Below, piece after piece: positions 1-6,677 of a stretch of 14,102 nucleotides of DNA. Both the position numbers and the translations under genes were made by a program. Source of the stretch: Actinomycetota bacterium (GTDB taxonomy: Bacteria > Actinomycetota > Thermoleophilia > UBA2241); assembly GCA_026392265.1 (NCBI GenBank), contig JAPLCL010000187.1:1-14102 (forward strand), written 5' to 3'. The notes beneath the pieces were generated by a model. It saw nothing but the letters and a program-made list of their open reading frames with translations, was not told where the DNA came from and ran no database searches. Position 1 is the stretch's first letter. Each line of letters opens with the position of its first letter.

Positions 1-465
1 GGTGATCGCCGCCTCGAATCTGCGCTCGCCGCCGCCGTATTCACCGTGCCGGCGATCAAGGGTGTTGAATTCGGCCTCGGCTTCGCCGCGGCCGGATTGG
101 CCGGCAGCCGGGTGCACGACGCGCTCGAGTACGACGCCGAGTTCGGCTACGTACGTCGCACCGATAACGCGGGCGGCATCGAGGGCGGCATATCGACGGG
201 CGACACGATCATAGTGCGCGCTGCGATGAAGCCGATCGCGCCGCTCCGCACTCCCTTGCGGAGCGTGGAGATGGGCACGCATCGGGCCGTGGAATCGCGC
301 TTCGAACGTTCCGACGTCTGCGCCGTGCCGGCTGCCGGCGTGGTCCTGGAAGCCGTACTCGCGCTCGCCTTGGCCGACGCGGCTCTAGCGCGCTTCGGCG
401 GCGCGACCGTCGCCGAGCTGCGGGCGGCCGTGGGCGCCTACCGCGCCTACATCCTGAGCCGGTGA
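1..465 (+). CDS. aroC: Chorismate synthase, C-terminal part (5' end outside window)
   Basis: AroC converts 5-enolpyruvylshikimate-3-phosphate to chorismate, the last step of the shikimate pathway, using reduced FMN. The reading frame is open from base 1 and gives the last 154 residues. Visible family signatures are VPAIKGVEFG, the glycine-rich DNAGGIEGGISTGD, RAAMKPI, TPLRSV and ERSDVCAVPAA, all typical of the C-terminal half of AroC that forms the FMN and substrate pocket. The stop codon overlaps the GTG of aroK in a GTGA motif (462-465), so the two are probably translationally coupled. The gene heads an aroC-aroK-aroB-aroQ cluster in the same order as in Mycobacterium. The N-terminal half is not in the window; the visible part is intact. 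Confidence 0.96.
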   Translation, partial: GDRRLESALAAAVFTVPAIKGVEFGLGFAAAGLAGSRVHDALEYDAEFGYVRRTDNAGGIEGGISTGDTIIVRAAMKPIAPLRTPLRSVEMGTHRAVESRFERSDVCAVPAAGVVLEAVLALALADAALARFGGATVAELRAAVGAYRAYILSR

Positions 466-1085
466 GCAACGCCGCCGAGCACGCTGCGACGCGCCCGTCG
501 GCGGTCGCACTTGTCGGCTTCATGGCCGCTGGGAAGAGCGTAGTTGGCGGGCTCGTAGCCGCACGTCTTGACGTGCCGTTCGTCGACAGCGACGCGCTCA
601 TCGAGGAGCGAGAGGGCCCCATCGCCGAGATCTTCGCGGCCCGCGGCGAGCAGGCCTTCCGCGTGCTGGAGCGCGACGTGGTCGTCGAGGTGCTCGAGAG
701 CGCGTTGGGCGAGCCGTGCGTCGTCGCGCTCGGCGGGGGCGCGGTGCTGAGCGGCGACGTGCGGGTGGCGCTGCGGCGCCTCCCGCACGTCGCCTGGCTC
801 ACCGCGCCGGCCGCGGTGCTGTGGGCGCGGACACGGGGCGCGTCTCCCGGCGATCGCCCCTTGGCCCGGGATGAACAGGCCTTCCGCAGGCTGCTGGAGG
901 AGCGCAACGAGCTGTATCGGCGCGTCGCCACCGCAGAAGTGCTCAACGACGGCTCGCGGGCACTCGATGCCGTGGCAGATGATATCGTCGCGCTCGCTGA
1001 AGGCGCGGCGCTCCGTCCGGCCGCGCCGTTTCGCCCGGCCGCGGTGCTCCATCCGGCCGCGGCGCCTGGGGAAGACCGGCGATGA
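462..1085 (+). CDS. aroK: Shikimate kinase with a repeated Pro/Ala-rich tail
   Basis: AroK phosphorylates the 3-hydroxyl of shikimate with ATP, in the cytoplasm. The 207-residue product has a P-loop at 19-26 (GFMAAGKS, where most AroK have Gly rather than Ala at the fifth position), the shikimate-binding DSD at 42-44, the FRVLE segment near 66-70 and the ALGGGAV loop. A lid segment with RPLA follows. The GTG start at 462 is chosen because it overlaps the aroC stop and places the P-loop at the usual distance from the N-terminus. The protein is longer than typical AroK (about 165-180 residues). The excess is a C-terminal tail of three hexapeptides (RPAAPF, RPAAVL, HPAAAP) encoded by an 18-base tandem repeat. 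The stop overlaps the aroB ATG (ATGA, 1082-1085). Confidence 0.95.
   Translation: MSNAAEHAATRPSAVALVGFMAAGKSVVGGLVAARLDVPFVDSDALIEEREGPIAEIFAARGEQAFRVLERDVVVEVLESALGEPCVVALGGGAVLSGDVRVALRRLPHVAWLTAPAAVLWARTRGASPGDRPLARDEQAFRRLLEERNELYRRVATAEVLNDGSRALDAVADDIVALAEGAALRPAAPFRPAAVLHPAAAPGEDRR
1014..1067 (+). repeat. Three-copy 18-base tandem repeat in the 3' end of aroK
   Basis: The core CCGGCCGCG starts at 1017, 1035 and 1053, exactly 18 bases apart. Read in the aroK frame from 1014, each unit encodes a hexapeptide of the form [RH]PAAxx. The repeat keeps the frame, so changes in copy number would lengthen or shorten the tail without breaking aroK or the aroB overlap. Confidence 0.8.
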
Positions 1086-2170
1086 GGCGCATCCCGGCTC
1101 GCATGCCGTCGCGCGCCTACGACGTGCTCGTCGGTCGCGACTGCCTCGCGGGGCTCGGTGGAGCGCTGTCGCGCCGCTGCCCCGGCGGCAAGACGGTGGT
1201 GTGCTGCGACGAGAACGTGGCGCCTCTCTATCTGGAGAAGGTCCGCTCCAGTCTGAGGGCGGCCGGCTACGAGGTCTCGCACATCGTGATCCCCGCCGGT
1301 GAGGCCCAGAAGAACCTCGCTCGCGCCGAAGAGCTGTACGGCGTGCTGTACGACCGCGGAGTGCGCCGCGGCGACACCGCGGTGGCCCTCGGCGGCGGTG
1401 TGACCGGGGACCTCGCCGGGTTTGTCGCGGCCACGTACCAGCGCGGTGTGCGGCTCGCCCAGGTGCCGACGACGCTGCTCGCCCAGGTCGACGCGGCGGT
1501 GGGCGGCAAGGTGGCCGTCGATTTCCGTGCCGGCAAGAACTACGTCGGCACCTTCTATCAGCCCTGGCTGGTGTACAGCGACCTCGCAGCGCTCGAGACG
1601 CTGCCGGAACGTGAGCTCCACAGCGGGGCCGCCGAGGTGGCCAAGTACGGTCTGCTCGCCGGCGGCGAGCTGCTGGACCGCGTCGAACGCCTCGCCGCTG
1701 GATCGTTGACCGCCGCGCGGGTGAGCCAGGAACTGGTCACGGGCTGCGTGCAGTACAAGGTGGCTGTTGTCGCCGGCGACGAGCGCGAAGAGACCGGGGC
1801 ACGAGCCGTGCTCAACCTGGGGCACACTATCGGCCACGCCATCGAGGCGGCCACGGCGTTCTCGCGCTATACGCATGGCGAGGCCGTTGGCCTGGGGCTG
1901 CGCGCCGTCCTCTGGCTCTCGCGGCGACTGTGCGGCCTGGATCCCGGTGAGGAAGTGCGTGCTCAGGCCGTTCTCGACGGCCTCGGCCTGCCGCGGAGGC
2001 TTGAAGCCGTGCCTGCCGAGACCGTGTGCGCCCTCACGCGGCGCGACAAGAAGGCCGGCCGCGAGGGCGTGGGGTACGTGCTGCTTGACGCCCCGGGGAG
2101 TCCGCATCTGAACGTGCGCGTGCCGCCGGAGCTGGAACGGGAGGTTATCGAGTGGCTGCTGCAACGGTGA
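1082..2170 (+). CDS. aroB: 3-dehydroquinate synthase
   Basis: AroB turns DAHP into 3-dehydroquinate using NAD+ and a divalent metal (usually Zn2+), the second step of the shikimate pathway. The 362-residue length is normal. The NAD-binding GGGVTGDLAGF and PTTLLAQVDAAVGGK motifs are present. The expected metal ligands are at Glu185 (in AAEVAKYG), His248 (in HTIGHAIE) and His265 (in HGEAVGLG). The DEREETG segment before the first His motif is also typical. The ATG at 1082 overlaps the aroK stop and is preceded by a purine-rich GGGGAAGA about nine bases upstream. The 3' end overlaps the start of aroQ. This is a complete, apparently functional member of the aro operon. Confidence 0.97.
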   Translation: MRRIPARMPSRAYDVLVGRDCLAGLGGALSRRCPGGKTVVCCDENVAPLYLEKVRSSLRAAGYEVSHIVIPAGEAQKNLARAEELYGVLYDRGVRRGDTAVALGGGVTGDLAGFVAATYQRGVRLAQVPTTLLAQVDAAVGGKVAVDFRAGKNYVGTFYQPWLVYSDLAALETLPERELHSGAAEVAKYGLLAGGELLDRVERLAAGSLTAARVSQELVTGCVQYKVAVVAGDEREETGARAVLNLGHTIGHAIEAATAFSRYTHGEAVGLGLRAVLWLSRRLCGLDPGEEVRAQAVLDGLGLPRRLEAVPAETVCALTRRDKKAGREGVGYVLLDAPGSPHLNVRVPPELEREVIEWLLQR

Positions 2171-2619
2171 AGACGCTCTGGCTCCTGCACGGCGTCAATC
2201 TCGACATGCTGGGTCTCCGCGACACCGCCCACTACGGGGTGCTCACGCTCCCCGAGCTCGAAGCCTACGTGGTCGGCCGCGCCGCGGCGCGCGGCTTCGA
2301 GACGCGGTGCCATCAGACCAACCACGAGGGTGAGCTCGTCGAGAAGATCCACGAGATCGTGCGCGAGGGGGCCGACGCGGTGATCGTCAATCCCGGCGCC
2401 TGGACCCACTACAGCTACGCCCTGCGCGACGCGCTCGAGATGGTCGCGGCGCCGATCGCCGAGGTGCATCTCTCGGCCATCGAAGGCCGCGAAGAGTGGC
2501 GCCGGCGCTCGGTGATCGCCGACCTGGCCGCGGTGCGCGTGAGCGGCAAGGGTCCCGAGGGCTACGCCGACGCGGTCGCCGCTCTTGCCGACCTCATCGC
2601 GCGAAAAGAGCGGGAATGA
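2152..2619 (+). CDS. aroQ: Type II 3-dehydroquinate dehydratase, divergent signature
   Basis: AroQ dehydrates 3-dehydroquinate to 3-dehydroshikimate through an enolate intermediate; the type II enzyme is a small flavodoxin-like dodecamer. The product is 155 residues, a normal size. Residues matching the catalytic set are kept: Arg23 and Tyr28 (in LRDTAHYG), Asn80 and His86 (in NPGAWTHYS), His106 (in EVHLS) and the distal RRRS arginines. The N-terminal signature is unusual: LHGVNLDMLG replaces the family NGPNLxxLG, and the Pro of R-E-P is Thr. The GTG at 2152 has a good Shine-Dalgarno (GGGAGG, 2139-2144, seven bases away). A second GTG at 2167 would give a GTGA overlap with the aroB stop, like the neighbouring junctions, and also fits. 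The stop overlaps the pepQ ATG. Confidence 0.93.
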   Translation: MAAATVKTLWLLHGVNLDMLGLRDTAHYGVLTLPELEAYVVGRAAARGFETRCHQTNHEGELVEKIHEIVREGADAVIVNPGAWTHYSYALRDALEMVAAPIAEVHLSAIEGREEWRRRSVIADLAAVRVSGKGPEGYADAVAALADLIARKERE

Positions 2620-3695
2620 ACGACCGTCTGGCGCGCTGTCGCGCCGTCCTGGACGACCTCGGCCTCGGCGGCGTCGTCGTCGGAGAACCTGCGGACGTCC
2701 GCTACCTCTCCGGGTTCCGCGGCGACGACACCATGCTCATCATCAGCGCTGACGTAGCGCTGATCTGCACGGACGCGCGCTTCTGGGAGCAGGCCCGGGA
2801 GGAGGCCGCGGGGTTCGAGCTGGTCGAGGCGGTCGGCGCCGATCCGATCGCCGACACCGTAGCCGCGGCTGCGAAGCACCTGGGTGCGGACGCGTGGCTG
2901 GGCTTCCAGGGTGCGTCGCTGAGCTATCAGGAGTACCGGCGGCTGCGCCGCCGGCATCGCGGCCGCCTGCGCGACGTCGGCCGCCGCGTGAGCCGCCTGC
3001 GCGTGATCAAGGACGCCGCCGAGATCGACGTCATGCGGCGTGCGGGGGCCGTGACCGACGAGGCCCTGGCCGCCGTCGTGGAGCGCGGGCTCGTCGGCCG
3101 ACGCGAGGCGGATGTGGCCTGGGACCTCCTCGCCGAGTATCATCGGCTGGGCGCTGAGGGCGAAGCCTTCCCGGCGATCGTCGCCGCCGGCGCCCACGGC
3201 GCCCAGGCACACGCCATCCCCGGGTCGCGCGTCATCGCCGCCGGCGAGCTGGTCGTGATCGACACCGGCGCGCGCGTGGACGGGTACTGCAGCGACATCA
3301 CGCGCACCTTCGCCGCCGGCGAACCGGCGCCCGAGCTGCGCCGCGTGTACGACGTCGTCCTCGCGGCGCAGCTCGCCGGCCTGGCGGCCGTACGCGACGG
3401 CGCCCACGGGCGCGGCGACGTGGACGCGGCCGCCCGCGCGGTCATCGAGGCCGCGGGCTACGGCGAGAGATTCGCCCATGGCACCGGCCACGGCGTGGGC
3501 CTCGACGTGCACGAGGCCCCCGGGCTGGGCCGGACGCGCGGCGATCCGCTCGCCGCGGGTATGGTCTGTACGGTGGAGCCGGGTATCTACATCGAGGGGC
3601 TCGCGGGCGTACGCATCGAGGACACGGTGCTCGTCACCGCTACCGGCGGCGAGCGCCTGACAGCCTTCTCCAAGGAGCTCCAGGTCGTCGGCTGA
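2616..3695 (+). CDS. pepQ: Xaa-Pro peptidase (M24 family, PepQ/aminopeptidase P type)
   Basis: A cytoplasmic dinuclear-metal peptidase that cleaves bonds next to proline. The 359-residue product has an N-terminal creatinase-like domain (about 1-130) and a C-terminal pita-bread catalytic domain. The five expected metal ligands are visible: Asp216 (VVIDTGA), Asp227 (SDITRT), His292 (HGTGHGVG), Glu321 (TVEPGIY) and Glu335 (VRIEDT). DVHEAP supplies a further conserved histidine. The ATG at 2616 is used because it overlaps the aroQ stop (ATGA) and matches the usual family N-terminus; the open frame extends upstream inside aroQ but that part is not homologous. Whether it is a dipeptidase or an aminopeptidase cannot be told from sequence alone. 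The order aroQ-pepQ-efp resembles M. tuberculosis, where pepQ also precedes efp. Confidence 0.94.
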   Translation: MNDRLARCRAVLDDLGLGGVVVGEPADVRYLSGFRGDDTMLIISADVALICTDARFWEQAREEAAGFELVEAVGADPIADTVAAAAKHLGADAWLGFQGASLSYQEYRRLRRRHRGRLRDVGRRVSRLRVIKDAAEIDVMRRAGAVTDEALAAVVERGLVGRREADVAWDLLAEYHRLGAEGEAFPAIVAAGAHGAQAHAIPGSRVIAAGELVVIDTGARVDGYCSDITRTFAAGEPAPELRRVYDVVLAAQLAGLAAVRDGAHGRGDVDAAARAVIEAAGYGERFAHGTGHGVGLDVHEAPGLGRTRGDPLAAGMVCTVEPGIYIEGLAGVRIEDTVLVTATGGERLTAFSKELQVVG

Positions 3696-3701
3696 ACCGG
3701 C

Positions 3702-3715
3702 GGCCGGGCCCGGCC
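3702..3715. other. GC-rich perfect palindrome after pepQ (possible weak terminator)
   Basis: GGCCGGGCCCGGCC is its own reverse complement. With the following TGGGCCGG it can form several alternative strong hairpins just downstream of the pepQ stop. There is no run of T after it, so it is not a standard intrinsic terminator. It lies between the end of the aro-pepQ operon and the probable efp promoter, so a terminator or pausing role is possible but unproven. Confidence 0.3.
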
Positions 3716-3732
3716 TGGGCCGGTGTGCCTGC

Positions 3733-3761
3733 TTCGCGCCGCCACAGGCTTGCTGTATCAT
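3733..3761 (+). promoter_or_regulatory. Probable sigma-70-type promoter for efp
   Basis: A TATCAT hexamer at 3756-3761 fits the actinobacterial TANNNT -10. A weak -35 (TTCGCG, 3733-3738) lies 17 bases upstream. Transcription would start near 3768, giving efp a leader of about 42 bases with an AGGA ribosome-binding site at 3802-3805. It sits in the only sizeable gap (114 bases) between pepQ and efp. Confidence 0.5.
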
Positions 3762-3809
3762 GGCCTACCACCGTTCAGACCCATACAGGCGACCCCTGAG
3801 TAGGACCAC

Positions 3810-4376
3810 ATGGCAGAAGTAGTCAGTACCAGCCAGTTCAAGACCGGCATGGCCATCGAGATCGATGGGCTGCCGTACACGATCGTCGACTTCCAGCACG
3901 TGAAACCGGGGAAGGGTGGCGCCTTCGTGCGCACCAAGGTGCGCAATATCGCCACGGGCGCGGTGCTCGACAAGACCTTCCGCTCCGGCGAGAAGTTCGA
4001 GCGCATGCACACGCAGTCGCGCAAGATGGCGTATCTGTACTCCACCGAGGACGAGGTCGTCCTCATGGACAACGAGTCGTTCGAGCAGGTCTCTGTGACG
4101 CCCGACATGGCCAAGGAGGCTCTCGAGTGGGCCGTCGAGAACATGGAGGTCGAGATCTACTACCTCAACGGCGTGCCGTTCGACGTGCAGGCGCCCATCG
4201 TCGTGGAGCTGCTCATCACCCAGTCCGACCCCGGCGTGCAGGGAAACACCGCCCAGGGCGCCACCAAGCCGGCGACCCTCGAGACCGGGGTGATCGTGCA
4301 GGTGCCGCTTTTCATCGAGGAGGGTGAGCGCATCAAGGTCGACACGCGCACCCGGGCGTACCTCAGCCGCGCCTGA
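3810..4376 (+). CDS. efp: Translation elongation factor P
   Basis: EF-P binds ribosomes stalled on consecutive prolines and promotes peptide-bond formation. The product is 188 residues, the standard length, with the N-terminal KOW-like domain (about 1-64) followed by two OB-fold domains. The tip loop reads KPGKGGAF, with Lys35 at the position that is modified in many bacteria (E. coli Lys34). No gene for a modifying enzyme is visible here. The C-terminus carries the family signature region (VPLFIEEGERIKVDTRT). The ATG follows AGGA by four bases, and the N-terminus matches the family. Position after pepQ and upstream of nusB is conserved in actinobacteria; here a carboxyltransferase gene intervenes 26 bases downstream. 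Confidence 0.98.
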   Translation: MAEVVSTSQFKTGMAIEIDGLPYTIVDFQHVKPGKGGAFVRTKVRNIATGAVLDKTFRSGEKFERMHTQSRKMAYLYSTEDEVVLMDNESFEQVSVTPDMAKEALEWAVENMEVEIYYLNGVPFDVQAPIVVELLITQSDPGVQGNTAQGATKPATLETGVIVQVPLFIEEGERIKVDTRTRAYLSRA

Positions 4377-4402
4377 GCGCGGCTCAGGGGCAGGAGACAG
4401 CC

Positions 4403-6244
4403 ATGCGAGCTCGCCGAGTACGGATCACCGACACGACCTTGCGCGACGGCCACCAGTCGCTCTGGGCCACGCGCATGCGTACGCACGATATGCTGCCCAT
4501 CCTCGAGACCATGGACGAGGTGGGCTTCCATTCCCTGGAGTGCTGGGGAGGCGCCACCTTTGACGCCGCGCTGCGTTTTCTGGACGAGGACCCTTGGGAG
4601 CGCCTGCGGCTCATCAAGAAGCACGTCGTGCGCACGCCGCTGCAGATGCTGCTGCGCGGCCAGAACATCGTCGGCTACCGCCATTACGGCGACGACATCG
4701 TGCGCCGCTTCGTCTACAAGGCGGCCGAGAACGGCATGGACATCTTTCGCGTCTTCGACGCGCTCAACGACATCCGCAACTTCGAGACCGCCGCCGCGGC
4801 GATCAAGGAGACCGGCAAGCACTTTCAGGGTGCCGTCGTCTACACCATCTCGCCGGTGCACTCGCTGGATCACTACGTGGAGGTCGCCCGCAGCCTCGTC
4901 GACATGGGCGCCTCCTCCATCTGTATCAAGGACATGGCGGCCCTGCTCTCGCCCTACTACGCGGAGCAGCTCATCGGCCGCCTCAAGGCCGAGATCGACG
5001 TGCCCATCCAGCTGCACTGCCACTACATCGGCGGCCTGGCCCCCATGACCTACCTCAAGGCCGTGGAGGCCGGCGTCGACGTCATCGACACCGCCACCGT
5101 GCCTCTCGCCTTCGGCAACTCCCAGCCGGCCACCGAGATGGTGGTCACGGCCCTCATCGGTACGCCTAACGACACCGAGCTCGACCTTGAGACGCTGTTC
5201 ACCATCGCGAAGTACTTCGAGAAGGTGCGCATCGAGACGGGCCACGAGCGTGGCGTCACGTCGCTGACGCACATGCAGGTCTATTCTCACCAGGTGCCGG
5301 GCGGCATGATCAGCAACCTCGAGAGCCAGCTTTCGGAGCAGAACGCGCTCGACCGTCTGCCCGAGGTGCTCCAAGAGATCCCCGTGGTGCGCTCCGAGGT
5401 CGGCTACCCGCCGCTGGTGACGCCGATGTCGCAGATCGTCGGTACGCAGGCGGTGCTCAACGTCCTGTCCGGGCGGCGCTGGCACATCGTGCCCGACGAG
5501 ATGAAGGCCTACCTGCGCGGCATGTACGGCGCCGCCCCGGGGCCCGTGTCGCGAGAGGTCATCCAGCGCGTCCTCGGCGAGGAAGAGCCCATCCACGTGA
5601 GGCCGGCCGACCTGGTGCGCGAGACCCTCGAAGACTACCGCGACGAGATCGGCGATCTGGCCCGCTCAGAGGAGGATCTCCTCAGCTACGCGCTGTTCCC
5701 GCAGACGGCGCGCGTGTATCTGGAGCGTCACCATATCGGTCCGGAAAGCGACGTGTTCGGCACGCAGGTGCCCGCCTACCTCACCTCACAGGTGGGGGTG
5801 GCCCTCGGCGACGACGCCGGCGACCGCCTGCGCGACATCCTTGCCATGGTCGACGAGAGCGACGTCGACGAGGTCGTGATCGAACAGGGTGATCTCAAGA
5901 TGACGGTCCGTAAGACCGGGGTGGTCGCGGCCGCGCCGACCGCCGTGGCGCCGCCTGCGGCGCCGCCCGAGGCCGCGGCCGCCACGGCCGCCGGCGACAA
6001 CGGCTACCACATGGTGCGCTCCAAATGGGTCGCCACCTTCTACCGCGCGCCGTCGCCACAGGCGCTGTCGTTCGTGGAGGTCGGCGACAAGGTCGCGGCG
6101 GGTCAGACCCTGTGCATCCTCGAGATGATGAAGATGATGAACGAGCTCACCGCCGATGTGGCCGGCGTCGTCCGCCAGATCCTTGTCGAGGACGGCGACA
6201 CGGTGCAGTACGGCCAGCCGCTGTTCGCCATCGAGCCCCTCTGA
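4403..6244 (+). CDS. Biotin-dependent carboxyltransferase (PycB/OadA/5S type) fused to an AccB-like biotin carrier
   Basis: The N-terminal TIM-barrel carboxyltransferase (about 1-290) has DTTLRDGHQS (metal ligand Asp15), ECWGGATFD, LLRGQN, GYRHYGDD, the carboxylated lysine Lys176 in CIKDMAAL, and metal ligands His205 and His207 in LHCHYIGG. The PYC/OADA conserved domain follows to about 460. From about 475 the sequence resembles AccB: an ILAMVDESDVDEVVIEQG segment, a Pro/Ala linker (about 506-532) and a biotinyl domain (536-613) with TFYRAPSP, FVEVGDKV and VQYGQPLF. The biotin lysine is Lys577, 36 residues from the end, in EMMKMMNE rather than EAMKM. It moves CO2 between carboxybiotin and a keto acid, probably pyruvate/oxaloacetate. 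Pyruvate carboxylase subunit B, oxaloacetate decarboxylase alpha and transcarboxylase 5S cannot be separated here. No biotin carboxylase or membrane decarboxylase subunit is in the window. AGGAG (4392-4396) precedes the ATG by six bases. Confidence 0.9.
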   Translation: MRARRVRITDTTLRDGHQSLWATRMRTHDMLPILETMDEVGFHSLECWGGATFDAALRFLDEDPWERLRLIKKHVVRTPLQMLLRGQNIVGYRHYGDDIVRRFVYKAAENGMDIFRVFDALNDIRNFETAAAAIKETGKHFQGAVVYTISPVHSLDHYVEVARSLVDMGASSICIKDMAALLSPYYAEQLIGRLKAEIDVPIQLHCHYIGGLAPMTYLKAVEAGVDVIDTATVPLAFGNSQPATEMVVTALIGTPNDTELDLETLFTIAKYFEKVRIETGHERGVTSLTHMQVYSHQVPGGMISNLESQLSEQNALDRLPEVLQEIPVVRSEVGYPPLVTPMSQIVGTQAVLNVLSGRRWHIVPDEMKAYLRGMYGAAPGPVSREVIQRVLGEEEPIHVRPADLVRETLEDYRDEIGDLARSEEDLLSYALFPQTARVYLERHHIGPESDVFGTQVPAYLTSQVGVALGDDAGDRLRDILAMVDESDVDEVVIEQGDLKMTVRKTGVVAAAPTAVAPPAAPPEAAAATAAGDNGYHMVRSKWVATFYRAPSPQALSFVEVGDKVAAGQTLCILEMMKMMNELTADVAGVVRQILVEDGDTVQYGQPLFAIEPL

Positions 6245-6260
6245 CGCGGACCGGCCATCG

Positions 6261-6677
6261 GTGACCGTCAGGCCTAGCCGCAAACAGGCGCGCCGCGACG
6301 CGCTGTTCCTGCTGTATCAGCGCGACGTGACCGAGCTCACCATGGAGGAGCTCGTCGAAGGGCTGCGCCTGCGCGAGGGCTACGCCCCCGACGACTTCAC
6401 GATCGCCGCCGTGAGCGGCGTGCTGGCGGGGCAGGAGGCGCTGGACGTGGCTCTGGCCGCGCATTCCACGAGTTGGTCGCTGGAGCGTATGGCGCCTCTC
6501 GAGCGCAGCATCTTGCGCCTTTCGCTGTGGGAGATCGTGAATGGCGTGACCCCGCCGGAAGTCGCCATCGACGAGGCCGTGCGCTTTGCGAAACGCTATG
6601 CCACCGACGAGGCGGGCGGCTTCGTGAACGGTGTGCTGGGCGCGATCCAGCGGGAGCGGGAGGCCGGCGCTGACTGA
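6261..6677 (+). CDS. nusB: Transcription antitermination factor NusB
   Basis: NusB binds boxA RNA together with NusE (S10) and supports antitermination on rRNA operons. The 138-residue all-helical product begins with an Arg-rich RKQARRDALFLLYQ and ends with the family core ERMAPLERSILRLSLWEI, PPEVAIDEAVRFAKRYATDE and GGFVNGVLG. The GTG at 6261 is the start that puts the Arg-rich helix at the N-terminus; it lies 16 bases after the carboxyltransferase stop and has only a weak ribosome-binding site, so it is probably read by coupling. The open frame extends upstream inside the previous gene, but that part is not NusB-like. Confidence 0.95.
   Translation: MTVRPSRKQARRDALFLLYQRDVTELTMEELVEGLRLREGYAPDDFTIAAVSGVLAGQEALDVALAAHSTSWSLERMAPLERSILRLSLWEIVNGVTPPEVAIDEAVRFAKRYATDEAGGFVNGVLGAIQREREAGAD

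Noticed and set aside
209..2164. 651-codon minus-strand open frame opposite aroC-aroK-aroB
   Set aside because: Same shadow effect; the + strand genes carry complete family motifs and fill the same interval.
2496..2615. Longer N-terminus for the Xaa-Pro peptidase
   Set aside because: The frame is open upstream, but this part lies entirely inside aroQ and is Arg/Gly-rich. The ATG at 2616 overlaps the aroQ stop and matches the family start.
4160..5596. 478-codon minus-strand open frame opposite efp and the carboxyltransferase
   Set aside because: It is antisense to conserved catalytic motifs, and the translation is dominated by His, Asp, Val and Leu typical of antisense shadows.
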